From Belliella buryatensis (GTDB lineage: Bacteria > Bacteroidota > Bacteroidia > Cytophagales > Cyclobacteriaceae), in the NCBI RefSeq assembly GCF_900188245.1, contig NZ_FZOK01000002.1, positions 124,001-188,000 on the forward strand: a DNA stretch of 64,000 nt. The letters run 5' to 3'. Position numbers and translations under genes: made by a program. A model generated the notes under the pieces. It did not search any database, was not told the origin of the DNA, and was given only the letters and a program-made list of their open reading frames with translations. Position 1 is the first letter of the stretch. Every line of letters begins with the position of its first letter. Of this stretch, positions 43,646 through 51,760 are shown piece by piece.

Positions 43646-44789
43646 ATGAAATTGATAAATTCTTTAGTAGTTGTTGCACTCTTACTTATTTCATGTAATC
43701 GATCTGATGATTCAACAATCGGACTGCAAGAGGTTGAATTTAGTGTCCGAGAGTATTTTATTAATACTGAGGATAAACTTTCTCAGTTCTATTATTTTAA
43801 TCAAGTAAAAAACGATTCTTTGTTTGTTTTTAATGTTTTCAGTCATAGTTTAGAAATAATTGATATTAAAATGAAAGAAAGACTGAGTCCTATTAAATTT
43901 GAATTCAATGGTCTAAATGCAGTAAATGGAATAAGATCTTTTTATTACCATAATAAAGATTCGATATTTTTTTCAGAAGACAATCTGAGTATTGCTTTGT
44001 TGAGTTCAGAGGGGGAATTGATAGACAGATACTCGAATCTAGAAAATAGCCTTTCATTTTTAGATTCTGAAAAAGTTTATAGAAATATGCCCTCGATGGA
44101 ATTCTCTTCTCAGTTATTATATAACTCAATAAATAAAGAGATCATTATCTATCATCAAACTTTTAATCAGAAGGATAAGAAAAGTATTTTTAGTAAATAC
44201 TCTATAAAATCTCGAAAAAGTAAGATTCTACCCACTTACTACCCAGAAGAATATTTAAATCAGAGATTAGATCTAAATAAACTGTTTTTGACATCTGCCA
44301 TTTTGAATCAGGGTTATTTAGTTTATATTTTTTTCAGGAAGTCCAAAAATTACTAGCTATGATTTTAATTCTGATAAAGTAACAATTAAAAGTCATTTAC
44401 AATACGGGAATAATAAACTTGTTTCCGAAATGGTTCCTTTTGGAGAGGTTTCTCATGAAGAGAAACAAAGGTTTATGATGGATAATCCTTTTTATTTTAA
44501 GATTTATTTTGACGAAACTCGGAAATTGTATTTAACATTAAGTAGTCCTCCAAGACCAGGGTCAACAGAAGAAGATTTTCATTATGTGAATTACAATACC
44601 ATTCATGTGACTATTTTTGATAAAGAATTAAACCAGTTAGCTAGAATCACATTACCAAAAAAGGATATTTACAATGTGGGATTTTCATTTGTTTTTTCAG
44701 AAGGACTGTGGATTTCCTATAATTCAAAAAATCAAGATGACGAATCATATATTAAGGGGGATTTGATAAGATTTAATGTTATTGATTGA
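43646..44789 (+). pseudogene. DUF4221-like lipoprotein, frameshifted (module 2)
   Basis: The first part (43646-44356) encodes a lipoprotein signal (lipobox LLISCN, Cys17) and then beta-rich sequence up to LVYIF, where the frame runs into RKSKNY and stop. The +1 frame carries on the same protein (SGSPKITSYDFNSDKV, later FYFKIYFDETRKLYLTLSS) to a stop at 44789. The shift is placed in a run of seven T at 44328-44334; with six T the product would be a continuous 380 residues, close to the 383 of the module 1 lipoprotein. It may be a sequencing error, a true pseudogene or a slippage-switched gene. No codon decay is visible in either half, so the change is recent if real. Confidence 0.8.
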
Positions 44790-44974
44790 TGGGACGATAA
44801 GGTTTTGGTCTTGTCTTAATTATTATTATTCCGAACCAATTCCGGTATCCAAAAACTAATGAATTTGATATTTTCTCCCAATTCACATAGTCCTTTTTAC
44901 CCAGACCAAAACATTTTTTTGCTACTTCCCTACATCTGCTTAACTTCGTCGGAGAATTTCCTTATCAATCGACT

Positions 44975-45886
44975 ATGTCCCTGATCGTTCAGAATCTCAC
45001 CAAAATCTATGCGCAGCAAAAGGCCCTTGACCAAGTTTCCTTTGAAGCTGAAAAAGGGCAGGTTTTGGGTTTTTTAGGACCTAATGGCGCGGGGAAATCT
45101 ACCACCATGAAAATTGCCACAGGTTTCCTTCTCCCAGATGAAGGAGATGTGCTGATCAATGGCATTTCGGTTTTACAATCTCCCAAGGAAGTTTCTAAGC
45201 TGATTGGCTACCTTCCAGAGCACAATCCATTGTATTTGGAGATGTATGTAAAGGAGTTTTTGGGATTTATAGCAGGACTTTATGGAATAAAGGGGCAGCA
45301 AGCAAAAAAGCGAATCGATGAATTGATTCCGCTTTGTGGTTTGGAGGTAGAAGCACACAAAAAGATCCATCAACTTTCTAAAGGATACAGACAGCGTGTT
45401 GGTTTAGCCAAAGCACTGATCCATGATCCTGAAGTAATCATCTTGGATGAGCCGACCACAGGTCTAGACCCTAATCAATTGGTGGAAATACGTGCTTTGA
45501 TTAAGAAAATCAGCAAGGAAAAAACCCTGATCCTCAGTACCCACATCATGCAGGAAGTGGAAGCCATCTGCGAGAAAGTAGTGATTATCAACAAAGGAAA
45601 GATCGTAGCCTCTGACCTTTTATCCAATCTAAAGTCTGAAGCGGGTAAAGTAGCGCTGACTTTAGAAACAGAAGAGTCTTTAGAATTGGATTGGTTTGAG
45701 GGGATTGGAAAAGTTGAATTTGTGCCTAACAAGCAATCTGCTGTTTCGATTCTCGTTGAAGATGGAAGTGTCGGAAGAAAAGCTTTACTTCAAATTGTAC
45801 AAGAAAAAGAGTTGAATTTGATTAGTATTCAGCAAAAGGAAAAGAATTTGGAATCTATTTTTCAACAAATCACCCAAAGTAAATAA
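44975..45886 (+). CDS. gldA: Gliding-motility ABC transporter ATP-binding protein GldA
   Basis: GldA is the ATPase of the GldA-GldF-GldG transporter needed for gliding in some Bacteroidota. The 303-residue protein has Walker A GPNGAGKST (about residues 37-45), Q-loop region YLPEHNPLY, signature LSKGYRQRVGLAKAL, Walker B VIILDEPTTGLDP and the switch His in LILSTHIMQEVE. The C-terminal extension (about 220-303) is usual for this ABC subclass. gldF begins 4 bp after the stop. The specific name is supported by the gldF-gldG neighbours. Confidence 0.92.
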   Translation: MSLIVQNLTKIYAQQKALDQVSFEAEKGQVLGFLGPNGAGKSTTMKIATGFLLPDEGDVLINGISVLQSPKEVSKLIGYLPEHNPLYLEMYVKEFLGFIAGLYGIKGQQAKKRIDELIPLCGLEVEAHKKIHQLSKGYRQRVGLAKALIHDPEVIILDEPTTGLDPNQLVEIRALIKKISKEKTLILSTHIMQEVEAICEKVVIINKGKIVASDLLSNLKSEAGKVALTLETEESLELDWFEGIGKVEFVPNKQSAVSILVEDGSVGRKALLQIVQEKELNLISIQQKEKNLESIFQQITQSK

Positions 45887-45890
45887 TTTG

Positions 45891-46613
45891 ATGCGCGCAT
45901 TATATTGGAAAGAAATCAACACATTTTTTGGAAACCTATCTGGGTTTCTGATTTTGGCTGTTTTCTTGATTTCCATTGGTTTGATGGTCTGGGTTTTTCC
46001 TGACTCGTCAGTATTGGCTTATGGTTTCGCGGATTTGGAGCCACTTTTTGTCTATACACCTTATGTTTTCACTTTTCTGATTCCTGCGATCACGATGAAG
46101 ATGATTGCGGAAGAAAGGAAATCAGGGACTTGGGAAATTTTGAGAACTTCACCACTAGGAGATTTGGCAATTATACTGGCAAAATTTCTAGCTGCTTTTA
46201 CACTGGTTTTTATCGCCGTGTTACCCACTTTAGTCTATTATTACAGCATTGTGCAGCTAGGTGAACCTGTAGGGAATATTGATCATGCTGGATTCTTTGG
46301 ATCTTGGATTGGACTTTTGCTGATTGGGGCGGTCTTCGCTTCCATTGGGATTTTTGCCAGCGCATTGACAAGCCATCAGATCATCGCGTTTATTTGGGGA
46401 GTTTTTATGATTTTCCTGCTTTACTTCGGATTGACGGCATTGGTTCAGCTGCAAGTGATGTCTTCCTTTGCACTTTTGCTGGAGGAGTTGAGTTTGAGTT
46501 ACCACTATGAAAGTATGAGTAGGGGAGTGATCGAAGCGCAAAATGTAGCTTACTTTCTCTCCATCATGATATTGATGTTAGGTTTGACTGTTATTTTGAT
46601 TCGAAGAAAATGA
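45891..46613 (+). CDS. gldF: Gliding-motility ABC transporter permease GldF
   Basis: This 240-residue ABC-2 type permease has about six membrane segments, starting with RALYWKEINTFFGNLSGFLI. The characteristic cytoplasmic ERKSGTWEILRTSPL loop between segments 2 and 3 is present. A TTG three bases before the ATG is open but the ATG at 45891 is preferred. The stop overlaps the gldG start by four bases (ATGA). Together with GldA and GldG it forms the transporter; its substrate is not known. Confidence 0.93.
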   Translation: MRALYWKEINTFFGNLSGFLILAVFLISIGLMVWVFPDSSVLAYGFADLEPLFVYTPYVFTFLIPAITMKMIAEERKSGTWEILRTSPLGDLAIILAKFLAAFTLVFIAVLPTLVYYYSIVQLGEPVGNIDHAGFFGSWIGLLLIGAVFASIGIFASALTSHQIIAFIWGVFMIFLLYFGLTALVQLQVMSSFALLLEELSLSYHYESMSRGVIEAQNVAYFLSIMILMLGLTVILIRRK

Positions 46614-48283
46614 AAAATAAGAGCAGCAAGCAAATCCTCAAAATACTCGGTGTCATCCTCCTGACCATCGTTGTCATCAATGTGCTTTTCAGTCTGATTG
46701 ATTTTAGAATTGACTTGACAGAAGAAAAAAGATATTCGCTACATCCTGCAACAATTGAGGTTTTGGAGAACTTGGAAGATCCTCTCGAAGTGGAAATTTT
46801 ACTCTCAGGTAACCTGCCTGGAGGGATGCGAAGATTGCAAAGATCGATCGAGCAAACAGTTAGAACATTCAATGCTTACAGTTCTCAGAAAATCAGTTTT
46901 TACTATTTAGATCCTTTGACTTTGCCTCAGGAAGAACAAGAGGATTTTGTAGTGGCATTGACAGAATATGGAATACAACCCACCAATTTGTTTGTCACAG
47001 AAGATGGGGGTCAAAAGACAAAAATGATTTTTCCTGGCGTGCTTGTCAAGGATCCTGAGTACGAAGCTGGAGCGTTGATTCTGAAAGGTGAAAAAGGGAT
47101 GTCGCCTGACGAGATATTAAATAACTCTGTCGAAAATCTTGAATTTGAATTGATCAATGCTATCCGTAAACTTGTCAGTAAGCAACAATATGCAGTCGGC
47201 ATGTTGATGGGCAATGGTGAGTTGGAGGGGGATGATGGGTTTGGGATCGTAGAAGCATTGGTGGAGGATTTTGAAGTTTTCAAGATTCCATTGGAGCAAG
47301 CAAAAAAGGTAGAAGATTTGGATCCCTTCGATGTGCTGATCATAGCTGGTCCGAAGGAGACTTATTCAGAGAGAGAAATTTACATTGTCGATCAATACTT
47401 GATGAGAGGCGGGAATCTTGTCATTTTGCCCAATGCTTTGGCTTATGATATGGATGAAGCTGGTGGAGATGGAACAGTGGCTATGCCCTTCGATAATGGG
47501 CTGGATCAGCTGCTCTTTAGGTATGGTATTCGGGTCAACAAGGATTTTGTTCAAGACATGAATTTTGGATACCACCCTGTGATGGCAGGTAATTTTGGGG
47601 ATCAGCAGCAGTTGGTTCCTTTGCCTTGGCCATTTTACATTGCCGCAGGGAGGATGGCAAAGCATCCTGTTTCCAAAGGCCTAGATCAGATCGTTTTTAG
47701 ATTTACTTCAAGCTTAGATACAGTCAAAGCTGATGGTGTGAAGAAAACGCCCTTGATCTTTGGATCTGATTTTGGAAAGAAACTAGCAGCACCTGTTCGG
47801 GTTGCTTTTCAGGATATGGAGGATGGACCTGACTTGGAATCCTATGCCTTACAAAACCTCCCGCTACTTTATTTACTGGAGGGAGACTTCACATCTTTGT
47901 TCAAAAACAGATTTTTGCCTGATGGGATGCCAAAGGAAGGTTTTTTGGAATCAAGTAGGCAAGGAAAAGTATTTGTAGCAGGTACTGGAAGGCTATTTGA
48001 AAGTTCTTTTGATCCGAGGTCAGGCGAACCTTTGCCAATAGGCTTGGATCCTTACAGTGATATGCAGTATGGCAATCGGTTATTGCTTCAAAACATGATC
48101 AATTATTTGGTCGAGCCAGAAGGTATCATCGCCAGCAGGACCAAGCAATTCCAAATCCGTCCGCTCAACAAAGTAAAGGTCAGTCAAGAGAAAGTAAAAT
48201 GGCAAGTGATCAATGTGGTGCTGCCAGTGGTATTGTTGGGTTTACTTTCATTGGTTTGGATGTTTGCTCGCAAAGGCAGATAA
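46610..48283 (+). CDS. gldG: Gliding-motility ABC transporter auxiliary protein GldG
   Basis: GldG is the third component of the Gld ABC transporter. The 557-residue protein is anchored by an N-terminal membrane segment (about 11-33, LKILGVILLTIVVINVLFSL) and a C-terminal one (about 535-553, VLPVVLLGLLSLVWMF). Between them lies the periplasmic ABC-type auxiliary domain, with DLTEEKRYSLHPATIEVLE near the start and LIIAGPKETYSEREIYIVDQ in the middle. The protein is coupled to gldF. After its stop lies a long repeat-filled spacer. Confidence 0.92.
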   Translation: MKNKSSKQILKILGVILLTIVVINVLFSLIDFRIDLTEEKRYSLHPATIEVLENLEDPLEVEILLSGNLPGGMRRLQRSIEQTVRTFNAYSSQKISFYYLDPLTLPQEEQEDFVVALTEYGIQPTNLFVTEDGGQKTKMIFPGVLVKDPEYEAGALILKGEKGMSPDEILNNSVENLEFELINAIRKLVSKQQYAVGMLMGNGELEGDDGFGIVEALVEDFEVFKIPLEQAKKVEDLDPFDVLIIAGPKETYSEREIYIVDQYLMRGGNLVILPNALAYDMDEAGGDGTVAMPFDNGLDQLLFRYGIRVNKDFVQDMNFGYHPVMAGNFGDQQQLVPLPWPFYIAAGRMAKHPVSKGLDQIVFRFTSSLDTVKADGVKKTPLIFGSDFGKKLAAPVRVAFQDMEDGPDLESYALQNLPLLYLLEGDFTSLFKNRFLPDGMPKEGFLESSRQGKVFVAGTGRLFESSFDPRSGEPLPIGLDPYSDMQYGNRLLLQNMINYLVEPEGIIASRTKQFQIRPLNKVKVSQEKVKWQVINVVLPVVLLGLLSLVWMFARKGR

Positions 48284-48417
48284 GGTGCAAAGGAATGTAA
48301 TTGAAATGAATATGTTGATTTTCAGACTTTAAAAACTTGCCCGTCGAGGCGGATTTAAATATTGAGAAAACTGACAGACCCCCGTCGTTAGATACATCTA
48401 TTTTTATGCGATTCACC

Positions 48418-48466
48418 GGCCACGAAGTGGTCAAACCTCTCAATAGCCTCGGGTGAAACCCGTGGG
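48418..48466 (-). repeat. Composite hairpin repeat, copy A (inverted)
   Basis: Read on the minus strand from 48466: CCCACGGGTTTCACCCG, then AGGCTATTGAGAGGTTTGAC, then CACTTCGTGG. It matches copy B at 48651-48700 in order and mostly in sequence; the core GGCTATTGA-A-GTTT-AC-ACTTCGT-G is shared. Confidence 0.7.
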
Positions 48467-48610
48467 AAAAAATGACAAAGTCACTACCAACTTCCGACCC
48501 TAGAAGGGTCGAATTCTCATTCACAAAAAGGTTAATCATTTTAGAGCTATTGATCTCTCCTTCGTGTTACGTTCTGAAAATAGTTGATACTTTTTTCAAT
48601 TAAAGGAGTT

Positions 48611-48628
48611 CAACCCCTTTCGGGGTTG
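48611..48628. repeat. CAACCCC/GGGGTTG hairpin
   Basis: A perfect 7-bp GC-rich stem with loop TTTC, no T-run directly after. It lies between the two composite copies and may be a module of the same repeat family. Confidence 0.6.
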
Positions 48629-48650
48629 TGGATTGTCGATAATTTTTTTT

Positions 48651-48700
48651 CCGTGGGTTTAAAACCCACGGCTATTGAAAAGTTTAACTACTTCGTAGTT
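48651..48700 (+). repeat. Composite hairpin repeat, copy B
   Basis: On the plus strand: CCGTGGGTTTAAAACCCACG, then GGCTATTGAAAAGTTTAAC, then TACTTCGTAGT. It is built of two hairpins joined by the GGCTATTGA linker and is an inverted counterpart of copy A about 185 bp away. Confidence 0.7.
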
Positions 48701-49039
48701 TGTTCATTTAGGATTTGAATGGCTTTATATCAAAAACCTGATGAATTAATAAGCTTTTAAGCTGCAGGTTCATTGTTCTAAAATTTTTTTGTTTTACATT
48801 TTTGATATTGGGATGTTTTCTTTCGCATTTTAGTAGACTATTTTCTACCACTCCTAAAATTTCTCAGCATTTCTTTGCTCCTTTGAAATCTTTGCGAGAA
48901 GCTTTCCTCCATCATCCTTTTGAATTCCTCGTTTCCATCACTTTTTTTCAATCAAAATTCCCGTCATTGACTGTCTTTATGATTTTATTTATAAATTTAC
49001 CCTGTTATAATATTTCGACATTAAATAAGCCTTATCGAT

Positions 49040-50164
49040 ATGAAATTCATTGTTTCTTCTTCTGCCTTATTAAAGCAGCTTTCAGCGATCAACGGGGTAG
49101 TGACTACCAATCCGGTTGTGCCTATTTTGGAAAACTTTCTTTTTGAAATCAAAGAAGGAAAATTGACCATTACAGCATCAGATCTGCAAACTTCCATGAT
49201 GACAGAAATTGACGTGGAAGCGAAAGAAGATGGAAACATTGCTGTGCCTGCGAAGATTCTGATCGAAACACTCAAGAACCTTCCTGAACAGCCAGTGACT
49301 TTTAGCATTGATCATGATACTTACAGCATTGAGATCAGCTCTGATAATGGTCGCTACAAATTAGCAGGGGAGAATGCCACGGATTTCCCAAAAATTGCCG
49401 CAGTAACCAATGCTTCCTCTGTGGATATGTCTACTGAAGTTTTGAGTAGCGCAATTAGCAATACCATTTTTGCAACTAGCAACGATGAATTGAGACCTGC
49501 CATGACGGGGGTGTACATCAACTTGAGCAGCACCAATACTACTTTTGTTGCTACAGATGGACATAGATTGATCAGGTACAGAAGAGTGGATGTGGCTTCG
49601 CAGGATGCTGCCAGCATCATCATTCCAAGAAAAGCGCTTAACTTATTGAAGTCTACTTTGCCATCTGAGAATATCCCTGTGACTGTAGAATTCAATAGCT
49701 CTAATGCATATTTCAATTTTGGGAGCATCAAAATGATCTGTAGATTGATCGACGAGCGTTTCCCGGATTATGAAAATGTCATCCCAGTTGACAATCCAAA
49801 CCACATGACGATTGATAGACTTGAGTTTTTGGGTTCTCTAAGAAGAATCGCGATCTATGCAAACAAGACTACCCACCAGGTGAGGTTGAAGCTAGCGGGT
49901 AGCGAATTGCAAATCTCAGCTGAAGATTTGGATTTCTCTAATGAAGCCAATGAAAGACTATCTTGCGAGCATGATGGGGAAGACATTGAGATCGGATTCA
50001 ATGCAAAATTCTTGGTAGAGATGCTGAATAATATTTCTTCCAAAGAGGTAACACTTCAGTTTTCAGCACCAAACAGAGCTGGTCTCATCGTGCCTTCTGA
50101 CAAATCTGACAATGAAGACATCTTGATGTTGGTGATGCCAGTGATGTTGAATAATTATGTATAA
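49040..50164 (+). CDS. dnaN: DNA polymerase III beta sliding clamp
   Basis: DnaN is the ring-shaped processivity clamp. The 374-residue protein has the three-domain pattern: MKFIVSSSALLKQLSAINGV at the N-terminus, FATDGHRLIRYR near residue 175, LIDERFPDYENVIP near 236 and the terminal LMLVMPVMLNNYV, which lines the peptide-binding pocket (family ending ...PM(R/L)). Length is normal. It stands alone, after the repeat-rich spacer, and ends at a bidirectional terminator. Confidence 0.96.
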   Translation: MKFIVSSSALLKQLSAINGVVTTNPVVPILENFLFEIKEGKLTITASDLQTSMMTEIDVEAKEDGNIAVPAKILIETLKNLPEQPVTFSIDHDTYSIEISSDNGRYKLAGENATDFPKIAAVTNASSVDMSTEVLSSAISNTIFATSNDELRPAMTGVYINLSSTNTTFVATDGHRLIRYRRVDVASQDAASIIIPRKALNLLKSTLPSENIPVTVEFNSSNAYFNFGSIKMICRLIDERFPDYENVIPVDNPNHMTIDRLEFLGSLRRIAIYANKTTHQVRLKLAGSELQISAEDLDFSNEANERLSCEHDGEDIEIGFNAKFLVEMLNNISSKEVTLQFSAPNRAGLIVPSDKSDNEDILMLVMPVMLNNYV

Positions 50165-50216
50165 AAAATGGTTTTAGATACTTTTCTGCTCTCGTAGAAT
50201 TGATATATGTAAATAT

Positions 50217-50248
50217 TCAAAAAAGCCCCTTTAGATTGGGGCTTTTTT
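50217..50248. terminator. Bidirectional terminator between dnaN and the ATPase gene
   Basis: AAAAGCCCC (50221-50229) and GGGGCTTTT (50238-50246) with T-run to 50248 on plus and A-run on the left, giving a T-run on minus as well. The minus-strand ATPase stop codon (50247-50249) lies inside it. Confidence 0.9.
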
Positions 50249-51443
50249 AGTATAAAAATCCAAAAAGATACAATGGGATTTTGTTACCAATACCATGGAG
50301 CATTTCATCAGCAGCTACAAAAGAATCTGGAATATTGGCTATCTGATTGAAATTTTTGTTTTTTCCTCCAATCTCAAATTCGAATTTATTGTCAATTAAA
50401 AAATCACCATTTTTTGCTGTTGTGAGAGATGCACCACTGTTTTCAAGTTGATTATAGAAAAAAGTCTCTCTGATATTTCCTTGGTTTTGGTTTTCCAATG
50501 CGAGGGCATAAATAAGGTTGGTATTTGAGAGATAAATCTTGTCTGGTTTATTCATCATGCTTATTCCTTTAGAAGAGCTCCTCAGATTTTTGATTAGTTT
50601 GGACACTTCCAACATATGAAGCATTTCAAGTAGCCTTGGTCTTGTCGTTTCTGTTTTTTCTGCAAGTTTTGTAATGTTTGGACTGAAAGGAACAGAAGTA
50701 GAAAGAAGATAAAGAAGCTTTTTCAATTTTGCCTGAGTACTTGTAGATATGTCTTTTCCTTCTGGTAGATCATAATCAATGATGACGTTTATCAGTTGAT
50801 TGATTTTAGAAGTATAATCTCTTTCACCCTCCAAGAAAAAGGGATAAGCGCCAGTTTTTTTATAAGATTCAAATTCCAACATCAAATTGGGTATCAACTC
50901 TTGAATCTGATATGTGATTTTCTGATGGTCATTTAAGAGCGTATCGAAAGAATAGATTTCCAGATTTATTTTCAATTTTAGACTAAGGTATTCTCTAAAT
51001 GATAATTCAGATAATTCAAAATAGACCAGTCTTCTACTCAAATCTGCTTGAGATTTTTGCAGTTCCAAAATTGAAGACCCAGATATGATAAGCTTCAGAT
51101 CAGGATAGAAATCATAAATATTCTTTACTGCAGTTTGCCAATCCTCATATTTATGAACTTCATCCAATAGTAGATTTCTACCTCCCAAATGATAAAACCT
51201 TTCTGCTAGTTCAACCAAGTTATTTTGTTTGAAATATAAGTCATCCAAACTCAGGTAGAGAGATTTGTCAAGTGGCAAGTTTTCTTTGAGATATTGCAGC
51301 ATCAATGTTGATTTGCCTGTTCCTCTAGCGCCCAAAATACAAATTCCTCTGCCACTCCAGTTGATCTTCTGGTAATGACTTCTCTTAAAGTCTGTCTTCA
51401 CAGACTGTAATAAGTTTCTATATCTATTTAATAATGCTTCCAT
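50247..51443 (-). CDS. AAA-family ATPase with DUF4143-type C-terminus
   Basis: The 398-residue protein has a Walker A GARGTGKST at about residues 38-46, Walker B NLLLDEVHKYEDW, sensor-like LIISGSSILEL and RLVYFELSELSFREYL, the usual order of the AAA_14/DUF4143 ATPases. A winged-helix-like stretch (TKLAEKTETTRPRLLEMLHM) and a nuclease-like C-terminal part (GDFLIDNKFEFEIGGK) follow. The start ATG at 51443 matches the normal beginning; the frame is open 33 codons further, but that part encodes an 11-residue repetition derived from the palindrome array. Role unknown; such ATPases are common in mobile, accessory content. Transcription appears to be under the palindromes just upstream. Confidence 0.85.
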   Translation of the reverse strand: MEALLNRYRNLLQSVKTDFKRSHYQKINWSGRGICILGARGTGKSTLMLQYLKENLPLDKSLYLSLDDLYFKQNNLVELAERFYHLGGRNLLLDEVHKYEDWQTAVKNIYDFYPDLKLIISGSSILELQKSQADLSRRLVYFELSELSFREYLSLKLKINLEIYSFDTLLNDHQKITYQIQELIPNLMLEFESYKKTGAYPFFLEGERDYTSKINQLINVIIDYDLPEGKDISTSTQAKLKKLLYLLSTSVPFSPNITKLAEKTETTRPRLLEMLHMLEVSKLIKNLRSSSKGISMMNKPDKIYLSNTNLIYALALENQNQGNIRETFFYNQLENSGASLTTAKNGDFLIDNKFEFEIGGKNKNFNQIANIPDSFVAADEMLHGIGNKIPLYLFGFLY

Positions 51444-51560
51444 TGTATCTTCAAAGATACACAATAAATTTAAAAACGCATCTTGGAAGATGCGATTAAA
51501 TTGTAAAAATGTATTTTTGGAAATACAGTTTGTTTGTATCAATTGTATCTTTAGATCTTG
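51444..51560. repeat. 33-bp-period array of 18-bp palindromes (operator or iteron-like)
   Basis: TGTATCTTCAAAGATACA (51444-51461), CGCATCTTGGAAGATGCG (51477-51494) and TGTATTTTTGGAAATACA (51510-51527) are each palindromes of 18 bp, the first two perfect apart from the two central bases. Centres lie exactly 33 bp apart; the spacers CAATAAATTTAAAAA and ATTAAATTGTAAAAA are also alike. A fourth, decayed unit GTATCTTTAGATCTTG lies at 51545-51560. The first palindrome starts next to the ATPase ATG, so this is a probable control region. Confidence 0.8.
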
Positions 51561-51594
51561 GTATTTGAAGGTTAAGGTAAAGCTAATTCAAATA

Positions 51595-51616
51595 GCCCTC
51601 CGTTCTAAGGGAGGGC
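51595..51616. terminator. GC-rich hairpin, possible terminator
   Basis: GCCCTCC and GGAGGGC form a 7-bp stem with an 8-base loop. It lies downstream of the amylase gene (-) and upstream of the palindrome array. There is no T-run on either strand. Confidence 0.35.
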
Positions 51617-51760
51617 AAAAGCAACATTCCAATTGAAAAGAATCGCAACTTCGATTGACACCTGCTTTAGCTGGAGTCAAACAAATCAATGATTCAGTTT
51701 AGGCTTTAACCAAATCAATAACCAGTCTCTAATCCCTCAATAACTTAATAAACTTAATTT

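Larger units (their letters stand above)
48284..49039. other. 756-bp gene-free region with at least six hairpins
   Basis: No credible gene was found. The left and central part (48340-48705) holds palindromes: CGGGT-GAA-ACCCG (48450-48462), CGACCC/GGGTCG (48495-48511), CAACCCC-TTTC-GGGGTTG (48611-48628), CCGTGGGTT/AACCCACGG (48651-48671), AACTAC-TTC-GTAGTT (48686-48700) and CCAC-GAA-GTGG (48420-48430). Two of the hairpin pairs form inverted copies of one composite element (separate entries). The right part (48706-49039) is AT-rich and must contain the dnaN promoter; TTGAC at 48967 followed by TATAATATTT is a weak candidate. Confidence 0.75.

Noticed and set aside
48210-48539. 109-codon minus-strand frame crossing the end of gldG and the repeat region
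   Set aside because: It runs through hairpin repeats and the gldG 3' end and shows no protein-like pattern.
48284-49039. Replication origin next to dnaN
   Set aside because: No clustered DnaA-box-like 9-mers (TTATCCACA) and no dnaA gene in the window; the hairpins look like dispersed repeats.
48802-49146. 114-codon plus frame across the dnaN upstream region
   Set aside because: It overlaps dnaN out of frame and consists of Phe/Ser/His-rich AT-derived sequence.
51444-51560. CRISPR array
   Set aside because: Only three to four units, the repeats are themselves palindromic and diverged, the spacers are 15 bp and similar to each other, and no cas gene is near.
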